From Acanthaster planci (lineage: Eukaryota; Echinodermata; Asteroidea; Valvatida; Acanthasteridae), in contig NW_019091474.1 in the NCBI RefSeq assembly GCF_001949145.1, positions 1,200,945 to 1,226,125 on the forward strand: 25,181 nt of DNA, read 5' to 3'. This document shows positions 10,218 to 20,947 of this stretch, piece after piece; position 1 is the first letter of the stretch, and every line of letters begins with the position of its first letter. The notes below the pieces were generated by a model that was given only the letters and a program-made list of their open reading frames with translations, was not told where the DNA came from and did no database searches. The translations under genes and the position numbers were made by a program.

Positions 10218-10605
10218 TTTTGCGTTGGGGAGATGTTAATTATATATATTAGGTTTTGCCCTCACCCAACGTATATTAATAAGCACTGTTTGCTCAGTGC
10301 TTGTCCGAGAGCTTGCGAAAAAAAACCTCACAAGCTTACTCGGGTGGGACTCGAACCCACGACCTCCTGCANNNNNNNNNNNNNNNNNNNNNNNNNNNNN
10401 NNNNNNNNNNNNNNNNNNNNNNNNNNNNNNNNNNNNNNNNNNNNNNNNNNNNNNNNNNNNNNNNNNNNNNNNNNNNNNNNNNNNNNNNNNNNNNNNNNNN
10501 NNNNNNNNNNNNNNNNNNNGTTTTTTCGCAAGCTCTCAGACAAGCACTGAGCATACAGTGCTTATTAATATACGTTGGGTAAGGGCAAAACCTGTTTTAT
10601 ATAAT
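10218..10605. repeat. Palindromic foldback with tRNA-like core and assembly gap
   Basis: The arms ggttttgcccTcacccaacg...gcttgcgaaaaaa (left, from about 10251) and its near-exact complement (right, to about 10600) form about 75 base pairs. Inside, on the minus strand, gtgggttcgagtcccac is a perfect tRNA T-arm (RNA polymerase III B-box type). The centre is 148 Ns, so the rest of the tRNA-like unit is not visible. Translations of such units give familiar non-genic strings, so the apparent open frames here are not genes. Confidence 0.8.
10372..10519. other. Assembly gap (148 N)
   Basis: The run of N lies at the centre of a long palindrome, a structure that often defeats sequencing and assembly. 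The true length is unknown. Confidence 0.99.
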
Positions 10606-12740
10606 CAGCGGTTTGAAACAAGTTGTGGGACGGGACGCTTGACTACGCCCCATCTGTTTCACAACCACGAAACCCCTTTGTACACTTTGATCGCCACCGA
10701 AATTTTTTGGTGGTGATCTGCATCCTTCAAACTTTGTGTACTTAAGGTATAGGAAATTGAATATTCATGCCATCGTTGGTGATTGCTATGATCTCATGAC
10801 ATCGAATTCAATGCTTGCACAGTTGCCTGAATTGCGCCGTGTGGCCTAAACGCACATGTGCAGTCATTGCCCTTATAGTGAACGCTTTCTTATGGGGACG
10901 TTTTGGGAATAGTTTTTCCCGTTGTAAACAAGTTTTTTTGTTTTGTTTGAATGATTTTTAACATGGCATTTGTACAAAGGCGTATTTTACGATATTTCAT
11001 GATCACTTCCTCTGATGAAATAGCGCATTTTGTTCTTTTTGAACTTAGCTTTGTAGCAGTAGTCAACATTTTGTTGGCCAGTCTTAGCCAAATTCGCACC
11101 TAGTCTTTGAAAACCGATGTATTGGACGGAAGGGAATAAAATTGCAAACTTTCCATTGATAGTGGAACAGTGTATGAACATTTTAAAAAGTTTATTCACA
11201 ATGGCAAAAGTAGGTCTCATATCAGGGGTTTTCACAGCAATAATTTGTATTTAATTGCAAGCAAACCACTTCAAGCATGCTAGGATATTACTGGCCCCAC
11301 TTGTCTGGCTAAGATGCAGACAGTAATGGGGCAATTTTGGAATTTGTTCTCTTATTGGTCCAACTCGGAGAACTTTGCCATAGAGGTCATTTGAGAAGTT
11401 TGTGGTAGCGAAAGCACAAATGCCTTGCCGCAATTCGCATTTGAGTATCAGTTGACAGCTTGCGTTATTTGTTTTGACAGATGAGGACATTCCTTGAGAT
11501 AGAAACATGAAAGGATTGATTAAATTAGTTGCTTGAAATACGCCAACTAATCTTCATTCCTTGTAAATCAAACGCCGGGAAAAATTTGCTGACCTCATTT
11601 TTCGAAGGTGTACGGTGGAAAATGCTTTCCATGGCAACCTATTCGTGGAGCACTGCTTTGTTAATCTTTTTTATCATTCCAACCCAACCATGGCGTCCAA
11701 CTAAAGACTGGGTAATTACATTAATAACGTTTTTCACTTGTTGTTTGATGTCATGTTATGATCGTGAAGCTGGGGGGGCTATAAGATCATTGTGTACATC
11801 ACAGTAATGAGTACATACATCGAGTCGTTCATTTACTATTCACTTCATCCGATTTAAATATTTTACCATGCATCAAAAAAACGTTACTGAACATTTGCTC
11901 AAATGTACAAAGAAGCTTGACAACTACTGATCTTACGTGAAAGGTTGTTAATTGTTTCGGAAAGATCTGTCAATACATAATATATACAGCATTTAAGCAA
12001 GCAGATGTACACGCTTTGAGACAGTATTAAGGCATTGAACTTCGTATAACGATCGGTCGACGCTTATAACCCAATCCTAGATTACATTTTAGAAGCGTTT
12101 TTGTTTTAAAAATACCCTGTGTTAATTAACAGGGTAGCCTTGCTATATGCAATTCTTTTTATAAGTAAACCTATTAAATCCAAGTTTTAGTTCTTTAACT
12201 AAAAGATTTCGGTTAATGCACTGGCATAGCTTTAAGTCTGTTTTGACATTTTTCTAATATGTTGCCAACATATATATATATACATGTACATATACAATTG
12301 TATCACAATTTGTTTCTCTTTTGAAATAATTCGCCGCGTTTTGGACACAACTGTACACAAGTATAATTTTTATATTCTCGATGTCAAAAGGAGTAATATC
12401 GCAACGTAGTTTACGAAATAACTTATGAAAGGCATACATCTGGAACACGAAACTATTAGTTTCAAACCACTGAACACGGGCATAATCATTAATTTTAATA
12501 TACCACTGGGGGTGCGAAAAAGTGAATTTAAACAAGGTCTGTAACTTAACTTTACCAAAAAAGGATATTATTAGGGGCAATATTTTTGCCTTGTTGATTC
12601 TCAACCCATACAAAATTGCCATGAATGAACTTTACCTCTTCTCACGTTTGACATTATTCTTTAAAAGTTAGATATTATTTCATGGGCGCAAACACTGACT
12701 GGTTTAAATTCTTTGCGCGCATGCTAATGAGATGCAGCAA

Positions 12741-13013
12741 CTAACTCAGCCAATCCCGAACTGAGGGAGAGATAGGATGACCACGTCTTGGTCGGGGCGG
12801 AGCATACTCATCTCTGCCTCCCTCCCGCAGGCCAATCGTCCCCTGCCCTTCTTCCCCTACCCAAGGGGATGGGTCTAAGGGTGGGTCCTCGACTGGACAG
12901 GGGTGCAAGTAGTGGTTGATGTCTGCGTACTGAGTAGGGGGCTCGGTGCGTATGGGAGGCGCGTCCGGTGGGTGTGTCCGGCTGTGGTGGACATCGATGT
13001 AGGTAACAACGCC
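12741..13013 (-). CDS. Gene A last exon: ITIM/ITSM-type signalling tail
   Basis: Acceptor ccaatttaaag opens a phase-0 exon of 273 nt including the stop (90 residues). Early in the exon is VTYIDV, a match to the ITIM consensus (I/V/L/S-x-Y-x-x-I/V/L). About 25 residues later is TQYADI, a match to the ITSM consensus (T-x-Y-x-x-V/I). In vertebrate receptors such sites recruit SHP-type phosphatases or SAP-type adaptors after phosphorylation. The end reads DEYAPPRPRRGHPISP and then RDWLS; PPRPRR fits the class II SH3 ligand pattern PxxPx+. Gene B's last exon has a tyrosine at the same distance (fifth codon) from its acceptor and the same APPRPRRG block. Downstream, ATTAAA at 12499-12494 is a weak polyadenylation candidate. 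Confidence 0.85.
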   Translation of the reverse strand, partial: GVVTYIDVHHSRTHPPDAPPIRTEPPTQYADINHYLHPCPVEDPPLDPSPWVGEEGQGTIGLREGGRDEYAPPRPRRGHPISPSVRDWLS

Positions 13014-14465
13014 CTTTAAATTGGCAGCATTAAAAAAAAGGTGACTGCGTGCAAATATCACTTGTAAGAAGCGTTATTATTTTTTAACCATACTGGGAAC
13101 AACATCCGTTAAAGGTTTCTAAAGCTTTGAACTCATACTCCTACGCATTTGTTACGGCCTTTTCCTTTTCAGAAATCGTCGGCTTCATTACTTGATAATT
13201 ATGTCAGTTGCCATAGCCCGTGCTGAGATTATTTGACAAAAACTCCTACCAAAATTCACCCCTATTGAAGCACGCGGCTAAGTCCCAGCTCTCATTTTAG
13301 TAACATCTCAAACTATCTTCCATTTTTATATATTTATAAACACTGTATACTCAGTGCTTGTTCAAGAGCTTCCGCAAGCTCAGGGACAAGCACTGGGTAT
13401 TGTTCTAAATTTGCATCAAATTTTTGTTCGCCATGGAAATGTAGGAATTGGTGATATACCCCCATCCTCTAGGATTGCCAATACACTTTGTATTTACAGT
13501 TATAAAACTTCAAAAGAATAATACACTACCATAATCGAACTGTACCTATAGCTTTAAATATTTTGAGTAAATAAGCCTGTTAAGCACATTTAAGCTGACA
13601 AAAATGTGTGCTATTACTCAAACGTTTTTGCAGAAATGTTTTCGGGCCTGTTTCTTTTTATAATCTGAAGGAAAGAGAAATGATAACTTCTTGAGTTCAT
13701 AATTATGGACTGACCTGTGACCGACTAGTGACCAAATATATGATATTACATTTTCGTTGTATTCACGTTTCGATCTATTGTGTACCAAACAGTATATGCT
13801 AATACACTTAACATGAACATATTCAAATGGCAAGCGACCGTAATTATGGGTCATGAAAAAGACCAACAAACATTATGTAGCAGATATCTGTCACAAACCT
13901 CTCGTTGGTTTGTTGGTCGTTGCCTACTTGTAGAAGGGACATCACTCTGCCTTCCCGAGCCACGGCTTACAGAAGGCTCCGCTACGTCATTTCATAAAGA
14001 CAAACAATCGAAATTTCTAATATTACTTCTGGAATAAAAAACAGTTAAATTGTTTAAAATACTTTATTGGATCACAAATCCCCAAAGTAACAAACTGAGA
14101 GGATACTCTAGGTTTCTGCAATAATGTGTAGGCGCAGTCCCATTCATAACATCCATGAACACATTACCCAATTAAAGCGATGCACCTCTTACGATGCCCA
14201 CAAATGTCGCTTTGATCATGTTCTCCACTATTTCTTGCAGGCAGTGTGTCTTCAGTACTACTGGCGTGTCATTTTCTTTAAACTGGATATCGTTCATTGA
14301 GTTTAACCAACACCCTCGGCTAGTGAAATTTATTTCGAATTTTCTTTATATCTCACGACTCAAGAGTGTTCTGGTGAGTATGACAGCCATGTAAATGTCA
14401 ATCTGTCCACCTGTGTTGCAATCAGTTGCTCTGTGCTTGAAAGAAAGAATGCTTGAATTTGTTAC
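13014..14465 (-). other. Gene A last intron region with an unidentified phase 1-to-0 exon
   Basis: The same phase gap exists as in gene B. Candidates are an 11-nt exon CGGAGCCTTCT at 13981-13971 (donor GTAAGC, exact phase fit) and an exon after the very strong acceptor tctctttccttcag at 13665, starting at 13664. The second reads DYKKKQARKHFCKN and then meets either a poor donor (GTTTGA) or a stop. The region also holds a short foldback copy near 13330-13406. Confidence 0.35.
13330..13406. repeat. Short foldback copy without tRNA core
   Basis: The sequence cactgtatactcagtgcttg, then ttcaagagcttccgcaagct, then gacaagcactgggtattgtt matches the inner arms of the 10218-10605 element joined directly. 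It is a copy of the same family lacking the tRNA-like centre, lying in the last gene A intron. Confidence 0.7.
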
Positions 14466-14585
14466 CGGGTCTATAGCGCTGAACGCTCCTGGTGACTGGA
14501 TGACCATCGCCGTTAGAGGGCGATGTTGGAAGTGCTGGGTGGCTGTTCAGACGTAGGAAAGAGCCATTCTCTTCGTAGATATTAG
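14466..14585 (-). CDS. Gene A cytoplasmic tail exon with YEEN motif
   Basis: Acceptor ttttttttctcgtag and donor GTAACA bound 120 nt, phase 1 to phase 1 (40 codons). The peptide begins NIYEENGSFLRLNSHPA and ends SVQRYRP. YEEN resembles a phosphotyrosine site of the pYEEx type preferred by Src-family SH2 domains. The gene B paralogue begins NPYEES and also has a run ending in SHA and a proline-rich stretch. If this donor is skipped, the reading frame continues a short way into the intron and stops; an AATAAA on the same strand lies at 14068-14063, so a shorter isoform is conceivable. Confidence 0.82.
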
Positions 14586-14980
14586 CTACGAGAAAAAAAA
14601 GATCAAGAGAAATGACATTAGGGAGTGAAGTATAAAATTATCAGTGGGAGAGAGGGCGGTTTGCGCCAGGAATGATTTTCACAATTCATTCCTGAGGCGA
14701 ATCCAGGAGTTTTTGATGGGGGGGGGGTTCGAATTGTTTTCGGACAGAGACGGAGGGATTACTGTTTCAATCGGCGTTGTTGATTCCAGTTCTATCTCTT
14801 TGATTTGTTCTTAACCGAACACGGAAAAGGGACCCTACTAGGCTCATTCCTTGTAGGGGGGTTGCAACCTGTAGACGTAGGTAGAAAGGGGTCCATAGCC
14901 CCCTTGGATCCTAGTTTGGATTGCCATGCCAACGCATGAGATTCTTATTAGGTGTTGCGCGAGTTATTTCAAGTCGTTAC

Positions 14981-15066
14981 CTGACGATTCTATGGCGGTT
15001 GTCACAGGAGGATTGGCTGCCGCCGCGGGTCCGTTGGCATCGATCTGGTTGAACTGCACAGTGACC
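14981..15066 (-). CDS. Gene A cytoplasmic tail exon (86 nt)
   Basis: Acceptor tttatatttcag and donor GTAACG bound 86 nt, phase 2 to phase 1, encoding VTVQFNQIDANGPAAA and, at the end, TTAIESS. Gene B has an exon of the same length and phases that shares the DAN block and the terminal SS. The peptide is polar to small-residue and carries no tyrosine. It is a tail spacer of unknown role. A large palindrome begins about 150 bases upstream of its acceptor. Confidence 0.8.
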
Positions 15067-15215
15067 CTGAAATATAAATTTATGATAATTGGCTCCTGCA
15101 TGTTAGTTCAGAGGAAACAAAAACAGTTTTCACCGAGGATTTTAATTATTGCAGCATATGTCATTATTGCTGCATATGTCAATAGTACGAAAGCGTATAG
15201 GCCTATAGCACATGA

Positions 15216-15534
15216 CCAAAGATCGTATAGCGCCGCGACGCGGCGCAAGATGGCGAACTTCACCGTGTATACACCACGGACGTCATATAAAAAAAATGTT
15301 TTATATGACGTCCGTGGTATACACGTAAAACAGTGTAATCGCATGGCGCCATTTGAGCAAGCGATACGCCTGCGCAATGCCCAATAGTGCACAGACGCAG
15401 GCCCTGTGGCAGCCATGTGCACCTGGTGAGCCTGCGCCCAACATTACTGTAAACTGCGCAGGCGTATCGCTAGCTCAAATGGCGCATATGGTAATTACAT
15501 CGTTTTGGACAGAGTTGTCCTATACGATCTTTGG
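15216..15534. repeat. Nested palindromic element in gene A intron
   Basis: Outer ends ccaaagatcgtatag (15216-15230) and ctatacgatctttgg (15520-15534) are perfect complements. Inside lie two further inverted repeats. One is a tight palindrome at 15263-15326 whose arms include ttatatgacgtccgtggt. The other is a pair, gcgccatttgagcaagcgat with its complement, at about 15346-15376 and 15454-15485. Several CG-rich stretches are included. It looks like one MITE inserted in another. Confidence 0.75.
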
Positions 15535-15560
15535 ACTTGACTGAAAAAAAATGGGCCTGC

Positions 15561-15663
15561 TATTTCGCCTGGGGGGATTTGTATTTTGCCTGGGGGGATT
15601 TGTATTTCGCCCGGGCGGATTACTATTTCACCCAGGCGGATTACTATTTCGCCTGGGGAGTAG
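15561..15663. repeat. 21-bp minisatellite
   Basis: Nearly five units of 21 bases run head to tail: tatttcgcctggggggattt plus one base, with starts at 15561, 15582, 15603, 15624 and 15645. Since 21 is a multiple of 3, the plus strand reads as a repeated LGGFVF-type peptide, but nothing else supports a gene. Confidence 0.9.
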
Positions 15664-17918
15664 CGTAGATTTGTGTGTCAGAATGCGGGATGGTTTCCTG
15701 GGGGGGGTTGACTCAGACCGTTCCGACATTTTTGTTCGCCATTCTGTCTAAGATGCAAAGTTACTCAAAAAGTGCACCCTCACTCCTGCATTTAGCAAAG
15801 GCAGAGATGTTCTCCTAATTAATTACCTTTTCCCAGCAGATTAAGTTAACAGGAATGTCAATATAACCATTTTAAAATTACCCTTATGAATCTATCAAAC
15901 ATTTTAGTCATAAAACCTGAAGAAACGCGCATCAGTTCTCTACTCTGATCGGGCGCGGGCTCAGAGTCTTGCCATTCCCCTGAAAAACTACAGACTTTTT
16001 TAGACTATGAAAAGAGCTGTTTCCTTGCATATTATTCTCTTTTTAGAGAAACGGAGAGAGTTTAACTTAGGCTAGTTAATCACATTATATTACATACACT
16101 TTTTATTTGCAGAAGGGAGGCAGTTTCAAAAAAAAAAAATAAAGGTAATTGTTTATAAGGAAAGGAAACACTTTAAATTGATGCTACTGATATTTAGAGG
16201 GACAGGAGTTGACGGCATCAAGAAATTTATAAGAATTAAACTTCTGGACCTTCAGGATCTTTTTAATACTTACGGTAATTTTAATGTAGTAATTGATAAC
16301 TTAAATGGCAATTAAATGTCAATTGGTGCTTTTAGTTTTTCTTTGTTCTTTTGTAATGAACTTGTTTAGTTTATGGAGTCCCCAGGAAATAGGCATGCAT
16401 GTTCAGGTCTATTAAATCAACCCACTTTGTTTAATGTTTAGTTTTTCTTTCTAAATGTATGCATCGATTTCGTCTGAGTAAAATCAGCATTATTTTAGGC
16501 GGCCATGGTGGAACGAATCTACTTCTTGGATATTAAGTCTTTGACGCACCGAAACAAGCTATGTACATATTGTTTAAGAACCTTTCGTTTCTCCTAAAAA
16601 GGGAAACTTATTAGTGACAGAGAGCAAGTTTCAAATCGAGACTGACTTGGCATCGTAACGCATGGGTAAATGTGCGTCGCAGGGGGGGAGAGGGCACTTG
16701 CCTTCCCGCAAAAAAATAATGAAAATAGTAAAACGCTAAAGATGTAACAAAAATAGGTTAAAGGAAATAAAAAACACTATACCTAGCTTTAAATATAAAG
16801 GCTATTTTTTCCTGTTTTCTCCTTTGTTCTTGCCCCCCCATTTAACCGTTTTCCCTCAATAGTTTACAGTTGGAGGAACAACTGCGTCCCCTTGAAGTTC
16901 AGGATCGGTTCGTAGTTTAGTGCTATGTGCCCTCATGAAAACCCCTTTCCCCACTTAGACATACGGTGGCGTATTCAGTGTCAGGGACACGGGAACAGAT
17001 TCACCCCCAACCATTTTGTAACAATGTTTAAAGCCATTCTTTTTCCTTATAATTTCAAAAAGGAATTCATGCGAACATAACTTCACTCTTAACCAAAAAA
17101 GTATGGGGGACCACTTACAGCCAAGGGGGCGGATTCCCCCCCCCCCCTTGCAGAACTAGGCCATCCCTTACGCGATTTTAAAGAAACTCTGCATGTATGT
17201 TAAGATGATCATAATCAATACACGTAATCAATAGATTAGTACGTTTTCAGTTCAACTGAGATGTTGCTGATTTGGGGCCACGCGTTTGCCAGCGTGTGCT
17301 AGCAACGTGTGCGCACGAATCCTTGGTGCACCACTTCGTGTATGCATTTGAAGCAAGGAAGAAGGGAAACCGTCGAAGGACTCAGTACTAATTCTGCTCA
17401 TTATTTCGGTCGTGAAGTTACGGTTGCTTTGTTCACGTTTTGCACCTGCGTAGGCCTACCCTGATTCCTAGCGGCGCTCTCACATAACACTTAGCAGCAT
17501 CTAAAGCTATGCAATCACGAGACGTCTTCCATTTTTTAGTTACATGCATTGAAACCCTTTAAACTGTCTTAACGATTTTACATTATGACTCCGCCTCAAG
17601 TTATATCCCATGCGCCCGTTCACGTACTCAGCATTAGTCTCTTTTCATGCGCGAATTGGCACCACCACAGAAAAAAAAACCTAGGGTACGGTGTAAATAA
17701 AAAATGCCCGCCCAGCGAAATAGCAGGCCCAATTTTTTTTCAGTCATGTCCTGTAGACGCTTCCGTAAAATAGTTGGTTGCCCTTCCTTTTACATTTCAC
17801 CCGATCATGACTCTATGCAGAAAGGAAGTCTAGAATAAACAGAAACGGAAACCCTAGTCTTACTAGCTCCCTTGGTATGGTTGTCAAAGGGGAAAGCCCA
17901 AGCGATTAATTTACTTAC

Positions 17919-17943
17919 CGATTTGCATGGGATGAACTGTTAC
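17919..17943 (-). CDS. Gene A 25-nt juxtamembrane microexon
   Basis: Acceptor tcttgcag and donor GTAAGT enclose exactly 25 nt, phase 1 to phase 2, encoding NSSSHAN. Gene B has a 25-nt exon at the same place with the same phases, encoding RTSSAAN. Matching length, phase, position and residue pattern (x-x-S-S-x-A-N) make both convincing despite their size. The exon continues the cytoplasmic tail just inside the membrane. Confidence 0.75.
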
Positions 17944-18401
17944 CTGCAAGATTCCAAAAGTAAATGGAAACATGAAACAAAATTACGGAATAACAAGCAA
18001 TTAATATTTCAAAGTTGTATAACTGTTCATGTGAAAACCACCATTCTAAGATTCTTACTCGCCACACGCGGAGCTGTTAAAGTCAAATACATTATCCAAA
18101 AAGAAAATTTTAAAATTTCAGGTAAAACTGTAAAGCACTTGATCTAGAACAATATACATGAACACCACATGGAAAGGTATGACATCGATCGTAACATGGA
18201 AAAATTTAAGCAATGATTTTCTACCAGCTTGGATACCAGTGGGCCTACCGTAAAAATAAATCTAGAAGCAGTACAAGTACATGTATACCGAAAGAGTATA
18301 GTTCTAAAACAATGGTCCAAGAGGGCGCAATCATAGGTAAGATGGCTTGCTAAAGTGGGGCAGCCTGCAGTAAATTTGCATCTATCTGCTAGTACACTCA
18401 C

Positions 18402-18438
18402 CGTACATCATATGCCAGGTCTATGGTCACGGAAATAG
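18402..18438 (-). CDS. Gene A alternative 37-nt tail exon (candidate)
   Basis: A strong pyrimidine-rich acceptor (ctcatatttcag) and donor GTGAGT bound 37 nt. Read from phase 1 it gives ISVTIDLAYDV and ends in phase 2. These are the same entry and exit phases as the 25-nt microexon further on, so either one can link the transmembrane exon to the 86-nt tail exon. Using both would put the microexon in a frame that hits TAA at once. I therefore read it as a mutually exclusive alternative, a truncating exon, or a chance pair of splice-like sites. I found no counterpart in gene B. Confidence 0.4.
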
Positions 18439-18732
18439 CTGAAATATGAGGCATACAGAGAGCTTGCAAGGTGCACCCTTGCTAGACAGCACGTACTGGT
18501 AGGCCATGTGATACAATGACCACGCTATGCTGAGTACAAAAGCGTCTATACGCACGGACATTACACCCATAGTGATAGCCTGCAAGTTACCTCGACCTGA
18601 TGGTTCACCGGGTTTGTACATGTTCGTCCTACCACAGCCCATGTATTACACTCGAAGCAGAAAAAAAAACCAGATGTAATATTAATGCATAACGCTAGGT
18701 GGTAAAAAGAAGATCAATTGATTTAAACGTAC

Positions 18733-18831
18733 GTTTTCGGTGCTTCCACACGATAATCGTCACGATGAACACTACAAGAAGTGCAACTGTGACAGCAATA
18801 ACTATCAGGGTTGACTGTAAGGCTGATCCGT
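18733..18831 (-). CDS. Gene A transmembrane exon
   Basis: Acceptor atttttag and donor GTACGT bound 99 nt, phase 1 to phase 1. The peptide runs DGSALQS, then a hydrophobic span of about 22 residues (TLIVIAVTVALLVVFIVTII), then VWKHRKR, a basic stop-transfer cluster. This makes the protein a type I single-pass membrane protein with its carboxyl end in the cytoplasm. The homologous gene B exon has the same layout, ending LWKYRR. The phase-1 entry joins in frame to Ig exon 3 or to the candidate stem exon. Confidence 0.85.
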
Positions 18832-19910
18832 CTAAAAATATATATACAGTAATTGCAGAGAACAATACAAGTTATCTTTAGTGAAACTGGTTACAGAATA
18901 TATTTCGACGAATAACCTCCTTCCATGAAAATTCGAGTAAAATGCAGATCCATTAGATGCAGAATTTTTGTTCGAATTCGTCTTGTCCCTAATTTCAGTC
19001 GGAGGGAGTGAATATTCACTCTTTCAAATTTAAAGAGTGCCTGATCATGATTTATTTAGTATCTCCAGGGTCATGGGGCTAAGAAACTTCAATTTGGGAA
19101 AGACATAATGACCCTTTTATAGCTAAAGCTGGATTACATAAACTAAAATTGAAAACATGGTCTTTAGAGGCATCAAGTCAGTTTAGGCCTTCTGCAAAGC
19201 ATCTTTGAGTTGAAATTCCCAACTTAACTGGATTTCTTGTCCAGTTTCTGACACGTACTGTTTACGACTCTTTCCTTCTTTCTCAAAATATGGCTAATTT
19301 TCCCTATAATGCCATACCGGTCCATTATAATATCCCCATGAAAAGATTGTTATACGAGAGAATAGTAGATCTTCAGTGGAATTGTTTGGCTTTCAGGATG
19401 CAGCAAGGCAAAATCTTGACACACCTTATAATTATGTTTTATTCCAAGGCTAACTCGTGACAAACACACTCTTGTGGTCGTCAGATACGTATTCCGCCAC
19501 TTGTTTAAATTAAAAGCACATTTCGCTCTATTTACAGAGTTTTTCAAACATCTTGATTGTAAGGGCTCCATTTATAATGCTGTTTGTTTTGGTACGTAAT
19601 TTCATTTTCCTTGTGAAAATAAAAGTAAGCTGCGCCGGAAACGACATACGAGTAAAAATAAAACAGTGGCTTTGGGTCATGCGTAGGTGTTGGAATACCA
19701 GGCATTATCATGCGGAAATAACGAAAAGGTATCAGTGCGTGTGGCATGGATACGAAAAACAAGTAAAGCAATGAGAAAAAGAAAGTGAATATACATCTCC
19801 AGTTTTACAAAACAGAACTGAGCCAAGAAAAATGACAACTAAACGATCATTTGAAAGAAAGAAATAAATTTAAAAAGCAAGTTCGTCTGAATAGCTGAAA
19901 ATAAACTCAC

Positions 19911-19979
19911 TTGGCGTTCTGATTGTAGAATCTGGGGAATTTCTTGACGGCTGAGCAGTTGACTTCTCTCTCCTCACAT
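19911..19979 (-). CDS. Gene A possible stem (stalk) exon
   Basis: A 69-nt stretch ending at a good donor (GTGAGT) can be read phase 1 to phase 1 as a polar, Ser/Thr/Pro-rich peptide including KSTAQPSRNSPDSTIRTP. This is typical of the stalk between the last Ig domain and the membrane. The proposed acceptor (cgtaag) has a poor pyrimidine tract; an alternative acceptor (gctcag at about 19951) would give a shorter exon with a different phase. Because the borders are phase-compatible, the exon could be used or skipped without changing the frame. It is supported only by composition, phase and position. Confidence 0.4.
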
Positions 19980-20947
19980 CTTACGATGTTTTAGTCAGGT
20001 TAAATCACACAGTTTATCAAATGAAATAATGAGTAACTTTTTTGTTTCACTTTGCAGGCATTTCAATAGGGAAAATTACATATTCAGAAAATCCATGTTG
20101 AAAAACCTAAGCATTACGCTGTTCAACGCTGATGAGCCTATGCAATTGATTGTTCCCCTAAACTTACAAAAAGTTCTTTCCACACTTTAGATTTTCATCA
20201 GTTTTACCGTTTCATCATGGAAATCTCAAAACAATAATCTGCTCTGAATAATGTCAACATGTATTTTGGTAGCAAATGTACAGATGTCATTCGTTAGCAT
20301 CTACGTATTATTTTACAAAGTTCTTTGCTAGCCATGTGCTATATTATTCAGTGATATTTTCTTTGGAAAATGAATATTTACAGACCGCATTTTTTATGTT
20401 AATTCTTTCAAGCCTTTTCAGCGTTACAAAGCAAAGACAGTGAAGACGACTATTATAAGAAAGGATTATTCGTGCAAGCTTTTCTGCTCTAACACGCAGA
20501 TTGTAAAGGCCTATTTTATCGATCACTATGGGTGAAAGATATTAATAAGTCACGATGAACCAGAAATCAAACAGGAGCCAACACTGTCAGACTTTAATAA
20601 GAAGTATGTCAGATCTTTGGGCTTCAAGGTTTTTTTTCCTACTTCGTCCATGGAGCAATGAATGGCGCATTCTGCCTGAATCACCACGGTATCCGAACTA
20701 TCTCCCCAAATGTGTTTGAAAATGGCATATTTTTGACTTGTTCGTTCTTTTTATTTTACATGTTTGTATTTCCGTGTAATATACCGTTGTTTATAATGCT
20801 CTCTTCAGCATTTGGCTTTTTAAAGTTTACTTAATTTAACGCTACCTTTTTGTAGGTCACTCTATATGAGGGTCTATTTCACCGTTTTTATTTAATTTTA
20901 AGAATGTAAGGTTATTCGGAGTCTAATTTATTGCTGCCTTTCATAAC

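Larger units (their letters stand above)
9638..12740. other. Intergenic region between gene A and gene B
   Basis: It holds the 3' end of gene A, the putative promoter region of gene B, a 43-bp duplication and two foldback elements. The rest, about 10.6-12.7 kb, is AT-rich with no coding exon I can support. Confidence 0.6.
15067..17918 (-). other. Gene A tail intron
   Basis: A 2.85-kb intron by the model. Apart from the nested palindrome, the minisatellite and poly-G/C runs (around 17137-17148), I see no exon or element in it. Confidence 0.55.

Noticed and set aside
10206-10716. Open frames across the N run with strings such as GWDSNPRP and GLEPTTSC
   Set aside because: These strings come from translating a tRNA T-arm, and most of the frame is N. 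It is repeat DNA, not a gene.
12254-12622. Minus-strand open frame of 122 codons after the gene A stop
   Set aside because: Low-complexity, AT-rich composition, no motif, and it lies in the likely 3' untranslated region.
14222-14260. Plus-strand splice-acceptor-like sequence ctatttcttgcag
   Set aside because: No open exon with coding character or donor follows on the plus strand.
14926-15422. Open frames of 153 (plus) and 104 (minus) codons
   Set aside because: They run through the nested palindrome, so both strands give nearly the same peptide. The plus frame also crosses the gene A 86-nt exon in antisense.
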